Below, in pieces: positions 9,493 to 16,594 of a stretch of 64,000 nucleotides of DNA. Under the pieces are notes generated by a model. That model worked only from the letters and a program-made list of their open reading frames with translations, was not told where the DNA came from and did no database searches. Origin of the DNA: Clostridiales bacterium (GTDB taxonomy: Bacteria; Bacillota; Clostridia; Christensenellales; CAG-138); NCBI GenBank assembly GCA_012838425.1, contig DUPG01000008.1, forward strand, positions 84,042 to 148,041, given 5' to 3'. The position numbers and the translations under genes are program-made. The stretch's first letter is position 1. The number at the start of each line of letters is the position of its first letter.

Positions 9493-11030
9493 ACTTCCTC
9501 CTTGCTGTGGGTAAGCATAGCAAGCCCGACTTTTTCCTTTGAAGCGGTTTTCGGGTCGAACTCGGCAGTGATTTTGCCTTCAAACAGCGTGCAAATACGG
9601 TCGGACAACATGAATATTTCGTCTAAGTCCGCGCTTATTAAAAGTATCGCCGCGCCTTCGTTACGCTTGTTTATTATCTGCTTGTGTATGAACTGCATTG
9701 CCGCAATATCCAAGCCGCGCGTGGGCTGTGAAATCACATACGCCCTTGTGTTCTCGAAAGAAAACTCTCTGCCGACTACGATTTTCTGCATATTTCCGCC
9801 TGACAATGAGCCTACGGGTATGTGAATGCCAGCGCCTCTTACATCGAATTGATTATACACTTCTTTTGAGTATTTACTGATTTTGTCGCGCCTTAGGTGT
9901 AATTTCAGCCATGCGAATTCCCTTCGCCTCTGCTTGCCTACTAATAGGTTTTCCCATATTGAAGCCTGCTTTGATAGCCCTGTCTTAATTCTGTCCTCAG
10001 GTATGTGCGCCAAGCCTAACTTGCGTATTTTTTCGGGAGATTGCTTAGTGATTTCAATTCCGTTTAAGTAAATGCTGCCCTTCAATGCGGGGCGCAATCC
10101 GGTTATCGCCTGCGCAAGCTCGCTTTGCCCATTGCCCTCAACGCCTGCTATTCCTACAATTTCGCCGGAGTTTATAGTTAAATTCAAATCGTTTATGGCA
10201 ATTAAGCCGCGTGCGTTTGAAACAGTCAGATTCTTTATATCTAATACGGGAGTCTTAACCGTTTCGTCGCGCGGAATGCTTTCGAATGACAGCTCGTGAC
10301 CCACCATCATTGAAGCCAGCTTGCTTTCGGATAGGTTCTTAGTTTCTTCTATCCCTGCAAGCTTTCCGGCGCGCAAAACTGCTACTCGGTCGGAAATCTC
10401 CATTACTTCATATAGCTTGTGCGTGATTATTATTATGGTATGTCCCTTTTCCTTTAGCTTTCTGATTATTTTGAAAAGCTCGTCCGTTTCACTGGGGGTC
10501 AATACTGCAGTAGGCTCGTCTAAAATTAAGACCTTAGAGCCTAATGCCAACGCTTTCAGAATCTCCACCCTCTGCTGCAAGCCTACTCCCAAATCTCGAA
10601 CCCTCGCGTTCGGGGGAACCTCAAGCCCGTATTCGCGTATCAGATCCTCTGTAAACCTAACAGCCGCTTTGTTATCGAAGAATATCCCGAACTTAGCAGG
10701 CTTTTTGGGTTCATGCCCCAATACTATGTTTTGCGCCACAGTGAATGAGTCAATCAGCATGAAGTGTTGATGCACCATGCCGATTCCGGCTTTTATCGCG
10801 GCGGTTGGGGAGAATGTGGTTACGGTGCTTCCAAGAATTTCAACGCTGCCAAGCGTGGGCTGTATCTGACCGGCTAATACATTCATAAGAGTTGTTTTGC
10901 CTGCGCCGTTTTCGCCGACTATCGCGAATATTTCGCCCTTTTTGATAGACAATGAAATGTCATCGTTCGCAAGTGTTTCTACGAACCGTACAGTAATGTT
11001 CTTCATGTTTACGGCAATATCGTTGCTCAT
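9477..11030 (-). CDS. ABC transporter ATP-binding protein, double-NBD (nucleoside/BMP type)
   Basis: GENGAGKTTLMNVLAG, GIAGVEGNGQSELAQAITG, LSGGNMQKIVVGREF. Confidence 0.93.
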   Translation of the reverse strand: MSNDIAVNMKNITVRFVETLANDDISLSIKKGEIFAIVGENGAGKTTLMNVLAGQIQPTLGSVEILGSTVTTFSPTAAIKAGIGMVHQHFMLIDSFTVAQNIVLGHEPKKPAKFGIFFDNKAAVRFTEDLIREYGLEVPPNARVRDLGVGLQQRVEILKALALGSKVLILDEPTAVLTPSETDELFKIIRKLKEKGHTIIIITHKLYEVMEISDRVAVLRAGKLAGIEETKNLSESKLASMMVGHELSFESIPRDETVKTPVLDIKNLTVSNARGLIAINDLNLTINSGEIVGIAGVEGNGQSELAQAITGLRPALKGSIYLNGIEITKQSPEKIRKLGLAHIPEDRIKTGLSKQASIWENLLVGKQRRREFAWLKLHLRRDKISKYSKEVYNQFDVRGAGIHIPVGSLSGGNMQKIVVGREFSFENTRAYVISQPTRGLDIAAMQFIHKQIINKRNEGAAILLISADLDEIFMLSDRICTLFEGKITAEFDPKTASKEKVGLAMLTHSKEEVCENS

Positions 11031-11145
11031 ATATCACCCTTGTTTTTGCTTTCTTAAAAGCTATTCTACTCCATTTGACTGAATAAATGCAAGCAGATGA
11101 CTAATAATAATTGTACATTGTGGCTGTGAAAGGAGGCGAAAATTT

Positions 11146-11265
11146 ATGGAAAAGCAGCAGAAGGAAAAGCAGCAGAAGAGACAGCAAAAAGGACAGCAAC
11201 CCAACAAGCAGATGAAGCAATGCTGTCAGCAGGAGCAGAACCGCTCAGAAGGGAAGGAAAACTAA
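11146..11265 (+). CDS. K/Q-rich microprotein A (39 aa)
   Basis: Read directly: GGAGG RBS then ATG; MEKQQKEKQQKRQQKGQQPNKQMKQCCQQEQNRSEGKEN*; below the ORF-track size cutoff; paralogue follows immediately. Confidence 0.65.
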   Translation: MEKQQKEKQQKRQQKGQQPNKQMKQCCQQEQNRSEGKEN

Positions 11266-11432
11266 TGGAAAAGCAGCAGAAAAAGCAAAGACAGCAAAAG
11301 AAGCAGCAACCCAACAAGCAGATGACTAAGCAAAGCTGTGAGCAGGCGAAAATCCGCTCTGATGTTGAAGGCAGCTATACAGGAGCATCAGATTGCTGCC
11401 AAAGACCTATACAGGACCAAGACGACCTATAA
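11265..11432 (+). CDS. K/Q-rich microprotein B (55 aa), paralogue of A
   Basis: TAATG stop/start overlap with A; RBS-like GGGAAGG; MEKQQKKQRQQKKQQPNKQMTKQSCEQAKIRSDVEGSYTGASDCCQRPIQDQDDL; shorter start than listed ORF 11220..11432. Confidence 0.65.
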   Translation: MEKQQKKQRQQKKQQPNKQMTKQSCEQAKIRSDVEGSYTGASDCCQRPIQDQDDL

Positions 11433-11467
11433 TCATTATTGGTGAAAAAATCAGGTAAAAAAGAATT

Positions 11468-11490
11468 AGTGGGGAGTACTTCCCACTTTT
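11468..11490 (+). terminator. Hairpin/terminator AGTGGGGAGTACTTCCCACT + T-run
   Basis: 10-nt arms (one G-T wobble) followed by TTTT(T)CG, after microprotein B. Confidence 0.75.
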
Positions 11491-11769
11491 TCGTGCGCTA
11501 TTTGCTTAAAGCGAATTATACTCTAACTTTATGGCAAATTGGCTAATTATTTCACATAAAAATTATTTGTGCGATTTGGGCTAATCCGAAGCATAATATA
11601 CAAAATTTAAGCTAATTCTTTTCATTTGAAGCCATACATTGTGAAATGAATTACAAATTATAGTTTAATTATTTTAATCATGATGAAATTATTATAATAA
11701 TGCTAACAAAAATATTGCAATTTACTTTGCCAATGCGCAACCAAACAGTAAAATAAATTTTTGTAATGC

Positions 11770-11798
11770 TTGACAGCTAAGATTTGTAAATTTATCAT
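11770..11798 (+). promoter_or_regulatory. Putative sigma70-type promoter for the pilin-like gene
   Basis: TTGACA (11770-11775) - 17 nt - TATCAT (11793-11798). Confidence 0.55.
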
Positions 11799-11873
11799 AT
11801 TATTGTAATACAAAAGAAATGCAATTCTGCAAGAAGTAATAAGTAAATAATTTTGTCAAAAGGAGATGTCGAA

Positions 11874-12248
11874 ATGAAAAAGACAAACAAGCAAAAGGCG
11901 TTCACGATTGTAGAGTTGATTATCGTTATCGCGGTAATAGGCATACTTGCGGCGATACTCATACCTGCATTCACGAACATCATAGCGAAAGCCAATGCAA
12001 AATCTGCGCTATCTGATGCGCGCAATACTTTAACCTCTTTCTTAACAGAGAATTTAGAGATTGTTGATGGCGTAATAGCTAAGAGCATTGTAATTTTCGT
12101 TAAGAAAGCGAAAATGTACTATGTTTTCGGTTATCAGAACAATGGTCCCGATGCGGGCAAGCTGATGCAATCCGCCGGCAATCCCTTCAATTATGAAGAT
12201 CTAGCCGAGTTGATTGATGACTACAATTGTCCCGACTATGACATATAG
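11874..12248 (+). CDS. Type IV prepilin-like N-terminal domain protein; probably the 5' part of a longer frameshifted gene
   Basis: RBS AAAGGAG then ATG; MKKTNKQKA|FTIVELIIVIAVIGILAAILIPAF prepilin cleavage/methylation motif. Confidence 0.85.
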   Translation: MKKTNKQKAFTIVELIIVIAVIGILAAILIPAFTNIIAKANAKSALSDARNTLTSFLTENLEIVDGVIAKSIVIFVKKAKMYYVFGYQNNGPDAGKLMQSAGNPFNYEDLAELIDDYNCPDYDI

Positions 12249-12334
12249 GCACAGAGGAAGAAACCAACTATGCGTTCTTCCTGTGGCCTCATGACCAGCC
12301 CTCAGGCTCAGGCTCTGGTATTAAATCAGGCGGA

Positions 12335-13858
12335 ATGGAAGAAATCAATCAAAGCTTCATCAATCTAACAGAGAGAATTAAGGGCGCACCTGAAACCGCA
12401 CAGGTATTCGATGGCTTCTTAATAGGAATGATTGTTGACGCAGGCGTACACAATCCCGGCGGCAGCGGCACAACCCCCGGTGATGACAACCCAAGTGGTC
12501 CTACCATTGTGCCTACGGAGGAGCCTGAGCCTACGGAAGAACCCGTATCAATCGACATTTCTGTAAAGTTCTATGATACTTGGAACGAAGAATTGTTCGA
12601 AACAAAGACTCTCACAGTTGATGAGACAGGCACTCAAACCATTACAAAGGAAATGGTACAGTCAATCGCTTCAGCCGAATTCACAATTGCAACAGATGAA
12701 GTAATAGTAGATGTTCAAGAGGACAGCAATATTGAAATTACATTTGAGGGTACCCGCGACAGAACTATTGAAGGTGAGCTGTTCAGAGTAATAACCAACG
12801 CTACAGGACTTAAAAAGATTGACAGCCAGGTTGACGTTAATGGCGCAACTTCTATGGACGCAAAATATATACTTAACAACAACATTACCTCCGGCATGGC
12901 AAATTGGAAACCATTAGGATGGGTAAGAACCGATGATAACGGCAATCCGATTTCAATAGGCGATGTACGATTCAACGGTATTTTCGACGGGGGTAATTAT
13001 CAAATAAGCGGTTTGTCAATGAGTTGGACTGCTTCTAGTGGCAATCAGTATGTCGGTTTGTTTGCCAGGATTGATACCTCAGGGGTTATAAGGAATCTAA
13101 AAATATTGCTGACAGATACAATAACAGCTTATAATTTCGCTGGTGTTATCGCAGGACGAAACCATGGCACGATATCAAATGTGCATGTAACAAATGGTGC
13201 GCCTGGAGAAAACATTGGTATTATTCAGACAACTACTACTATTGGTGGTACTGGAAACAATGCAGGTGGTATAGTTGCTGAAAATTCTGGAGGTCTCATT
13301 GAAAAATGTTCCACCTGTCTTTATAGCATTAATGGTGCATATGCTGCGGGTGGTATTACAGGAAGCAATGTAGCAGGCGGTGTTATTGATCAATGCTGGT
13401 CATATAGCGGTATAAACAATACAGGTACATATGCATTAACTGCTGTCCGTGTTGGAGGAATTGTAGGGCATAATGTTGCAATAAGTGTAAGCATGTCGAA
13501 TTGTATAGCAATGCCTTTATATCCTATACGCGGAAATCAATACCTTGGCTTGCTTGTTGGATATGCAAGTAATAGTAATACAATAATTACTAACTGCTAT
13601 GGAGTTGACAACGGAAATGTTACGCCAAGCGGCGACAATCCGACAAATATAGGTGCGGCTATTGGCGGTCAAGGCAGCACTGCGCCTACAGTAACAGGTT
13701 GCTATGTAGTATCAAGCAGAAGTGATAGCTTTTTCACGGTTTTCGCTAATGAAAGCCAGCTTATCGCGCAATCACCCTCATTCGGTTGGGATACGAATAT
13801 TTGGATTATCGATGGTTCATCATTGCCAAGGTTAAGGAACAACCCGTTCCCGGCGTAA
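12335..13858 (+). CDS. GLUG-repeat-like surface protein; probably the 3' part of the pilin-like gene (frame open from 12242)
   Basis: Pro/Thr/Glu linker (PTEEPEPTEEP), FYDTWNEE domain, repeats such as FAGVIAGRNHGTISNVHV, NAGGIVAENSGGLIEKCS, RVGGIVGHNVAISVSMSNCIA. Confidence 0.75.
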   Translation: MEEINQSFINLTERIKGAPETAQVFDGFLIGMIVDAGVHNPGGSGTTPGDDNPSGPTIVPTEEPEPTEEPVSIDISVKFYDTWNEELFETKTLTVDETGTQTITKEMVQSIASAEFTIATDEVIVDVQEDSNIEITFEGTRDRTIEGELFRVITNATGLKKIDSQVDVNGATSMDAKYILNNNITSGMANWKPLGWVRTDDNGNPISIGDVRFNGIFDGGNYQISGLSMSWTASSGNQYVGLFARIDTSGVIRNLKILLTDTITAYNFAGVIAGRNHGTISNVHVTNGAPGENIGIIQTTTTIGGTGNNAGGIVAENSGGLIEKCSTCLYSINGAYAAGGITGSNVAGGVIDQCWSYSGINNTGTYALTAVRVGGIVGHNVAISVSMSNCIAMPLYPIRGNQYLGLLVGYASNSNTIITNCYGVDNGNVTPSGDNPTNIGAAIGGQGSTAPTVTGCYVVSSRSDSFFTVFANESQLIAQSPSFGWDTNIWIIDGSSLPRLRNNPFPA

Positions 13859-13864
13859 TAAAAA

Positions 13865-13886
13865 GGGCGGCATTTGCCTGCCGCCC
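13865..13886 (+). terminator. Putative terminator hairpin GGGCGGCA-TTTGCC-TGCCGCCC
   Basis: 8-bp perfect arms directly after the GLUG ORF stop; weak T-tract. Confidence 0.6.
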
Positions 13887-14072
13887 TCGCCTTATACATA
13901 AGACAAGCCGTTAAAAAAGCACTTAAATTGAATGTAAGGGGGTAAGTGGCAAACAATAGCTTTTTTCACAAAGTTATATAGCTGCAGATATATAGCAATG
14001 TGCTAAAAGCAGTTGAATAAACCACAAACCGCTTGCAGATATAAAATACTATTTTGAAAGTAGAAAAAGAAC

Positions 14073-14240
14073 ATGAAACGGACAAGCATTATTAAGGCGC
14101 TATCGCTTCTAATAGCGATAGCAATGGCACTTATGCCAATGGCAGGAATTAGCGCGCTGGCAAATGGAAACGAGTTTACAATTACCTATGAGTTCGACCC
14201 CGACTTCCCTGAGTTAGGCGAAACTCTTGACTTCCCGTAA
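14073..14240 (+). pseudogene. Signal-peptide N-terminus of second GLUG protein, ending at in-frame TAA
   Basis: MKRTSIIKALSLLIAIAMALMPMAGISALANGNEFTITYEFDPDFPELGETLDFP* ; same frame as 14262..15710 with only this one stop between. Confidence 0.6.
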
Positions 14241-14261
14241 GAAAGGCAAACGGAAGATGGA

Positions 14262-15710
14262 TTGCATTATGTAGTAGATATTGAAGATTTAATTGGAGGG
14301 CCATTACCTGAGGGTTACACCTTCCACTATTGGGTAGACTCTTACGAAACTGCGTATTACCCTAGTTTTACCATCGATTATGACACTACCCTCACAGCTG
14401 TCGTTACCTACACTCCGCCAGAACCCGATACTATTACAGTTGATGTTTCCTTCTATGACACATGGAACGAAGAGACTATCACGGAATATGAGGTCGAAGT
14501 GCCTGCTGGCGGTACAGTAACTGCTGAAGATGTTTTGGCAGTTGCACCAGAATTATGGGTATCTACAACGCAACAAGTAACTGATGTTGAGGAGTACGAC
14601 AACATAACCTTTTACGGTTCAAGGTTGGCTCAACCCGATGGCGACGACTATGTAACATATACAAACGGAACACGCTATCAGGTAATCACAACGGTTACAG
14701 GCTTCCTAAAGATTGACGATACTTTGGCAGGCTTACAAGACAACTACTTGCAGTATAATGATTTGAACCTTACAGGCATAACTACAAACACTGTTTATGG
14801 CTTAGGAACATTTACATATGTATGCACCATTGGCGGCTATGGCGTAAACAGCTTAGAGTTCAGCGGAATATACGATGGCGGCATGCATGAGATAACAGGT
14901 TTTGGCGGTCAGCCTTGGGGTTCAAACGATACTTGCGTCGGATTGTTCAGTTACAATACAGGTACTATTAAAAACATTAACTTAACAATCGGAACACTGA
15001 AAGGCGCAGCAGAAGTTGGCGGTGTTGTTGGTTGGAATGCTGGTGCGATAGAAAATGTGCATGTCACAATCAACAACAGAATCGAAGCATACAGGTATGT
15101 AAACTATGGCATCAATGTATCCAGCGTTGGCGGAATATGTGGTGTCATGACAAGTCCCGGCTCAATTGTAAATTGTAGTGTAAAATGTAATGGCACTGCT
15201 CTAATCAAGACATATCAAAACTATGGCGGTGGCGGCGGAATATGCGGCGTTGCATTGAGCAACACATCAATTAGCTTGAGCTGGTTTAACGGAAGATTGA
15301 ATTCCGAGTATGCATATAGCTATGGCGGCAACTACATCGGCGGTATAGTTGGCTACCTGAATACAAACTCAACTGTTTCTAACTGCTGGGCATTCGTACA
15401 GGATATCCATGGCTATGACTATTTGGGTGGTATCGCTGGTTACAACAAGGGCACACTTACAGCTTGCTGGGCATATATCCTTGATGCTACAGGATATTAT
15501 TCTGATAGCGCAGGAAGCATAGTAACATCTTGGGGTAACTTAGGCACAGTAACCTACTGCTATAAAGAAACTGCGGATGCTACAGGCGGTGAGGGCGTTG
15601 GTACTAACACCGTATTCGGCGGCACAACTCCTTTAGCAGGCTTCGATACAAGCATTTGGGAGTTTGAAGAAGGTTACTTCCCTGGCATCATGTCAAACCC
15701 CTCGCGTTAA
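14262..15710 (+). CDS. GLUG-repeat-like surface protein (secretion signal lies upstream of the TAA at 14238)
   Basis: FYDTWNEE domain shared with 12335 ORF; repeats CVGLFSYNTGTIKNINL, EVGGVVGWNAGAIENVHV, YIGGIVGYLNTNSTVSNCWA, YLGGIAGYNKGTLTACWA. Confidence 0.75.
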   Translation: MHYVVDIEDLIGGPLPEGYTFHYWVDSYETAYYPSFTIDYDTTLTAVVTYTPPEPDTITVDVSFYDTWNEETITEYEVEVPAGGTVTAEDVLAVAPELWVSTTQQVTDVEEYDNITFYGSRLAQPDGDDYVTYTNGTRYQVITTVTGFLKIDDTLAGLQDNYLQYNDLNLTGITTNTVYGLGTFTYVCTIGGYGVNSLEFSGIYDGGMHEITGFGGQPWGSNDTCVGLFSYNTGTIKNINLTIGTLKGAAEVGGVVGWNAGAIENVHVTINNRIEAYRYVNYGINVSSVGGICGVMTSPGSIVNCSVKCNGTALIKTYQNYGGGGGICGVALSNTSISLSWFNGRLNSEYAYSYGGNYIGGIVGYLNTNSTVSNCWAFVQDIHGYDYLGGIAGYNKGTLTACWAYILDATGYYSDSAGSIVTSWGNLGTVTYCYKETADATGGEGVGTNTVFGGTTPLAGFDTSIWEFEEGYFPGIMSNPSR

Positions 15711-15845
15711 GCAAAAAACCAGCAGTATTGGCTTTGTTGATTTAGTATAATTTTGTAGCAATCTGAGAGCCTTTTCGAGAGTAAGCCTTTACTAAATTCA
15801 TATTAGGAGGAAACTTTCACCTCTTGCATTAGGCATATGCAAAGC

Positions 15846-15868
15846 AAAGTGGGAGAAATCCCACTTTT
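15846..15868 (+). terminator. Hairpin/terminator AAAGTGGGA-GAAA-TCCCACTTT + T
   Basis: 9-bp perfect arms, GAAA tetraloop, between convergent genes. Confidence 0.75.
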
Positions 15869-15895
15869 CGCTGTAAAGAATATGAGATTCACCTC

Positions 15896-16582
15896 TCAAT
15901 TCCTTCTCCTGCTATTCATTATCACAAAAAACCTCAACAATGTTATAGCGCTTGCCAACGCTGCGACAACATAGGTTGTTGCCGCCGCTTTAAGCACCTT
16001 TCTGGCACCTTCCTCTTCGTAGTAATCAATGTAGCCGCTCTGCGACAGCATAGCTATCGCGCGTGCAGAGGCGTTGAACTCAACGGGCAACGTTACAAGC
16101 TGAAACAGCAGCACAGCCGAATAAAGTATTATGCCAACCCACATAAGATCTATGACGCCCATAAAAAAGCCTATGAAAACAAGCCAAGGCGCGATGCTTG
16201 AGCCAAAGCTCGCAACAGGTAATATGGTATTCCTTATGCGAATAGGAACATACCCCTCCTTGTACTGCATAACATGACCTATTTCGTGCGCAGCAACCGC
16301 TAATGCCGCAACGCTTGTCCCATTATAAACGCTTTGACTAAGCCCTACTGTATCCGTGCGTGGATTGTAGTGGTCTGTAAGCCTTCCACCGACAGGCTGT
16401 AGCGACACATCACCGGCGTACTTCCCCAAAAGCTCGCTCGCTACCTGGTGCGCAGGCTTGCCCGACCGTGCTTGCACTTTACTATACTTATTAAAGGCCG
16501 ATTGCACAGAAGCTTGCGCTATAAAGCCGATCACCATAACGCCCAAAAGCGCGAAGAATAAGTAATCTGTGTAATATATCAT
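15896..16582 (-). CDS. Zinc metallopeptidase, YugP family
   Basis: AVAAHEIGHVMQYKEGYVPIRIRNTILPVASFGS. Confidence 0.92.
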   Translation of the reverse strand: MIYYTDYLFFALLGVMVIGFIAQASVQSAFNKYSKVQARSGKPAHQVASELLGKYAGDVSLQPVGGRLTDHYNPRTDTVGLSQSVYNGTSVAALAVAAHEIGHVMQYKEGYVPIRIRNTILPVASFGSSIAPWLVFIGFFMGVIDLMWVGIILYSAVLLFQLVTLPVEFNASARAIAMLSQSGYIDYYEEEGARKVLKAAATTYVVAALASAITLLRFFVIMNSRRRN

Positions 16583-16594
16583 ACTTTTACCTCC

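Noticed and set aside
10321-10770. 149-aa plus-strand ORF (and neighbours 9502..10299)
   Set aside because: Antisense to the ABC ATPase; composition is the reverse-strand shadow of a conserved coding region
13983-14043. Repeated TGCAGATATA words between the two GLUG genes
   Set aside because: Only two short copies in AT-rich DNA; could be chance, no supporting structure
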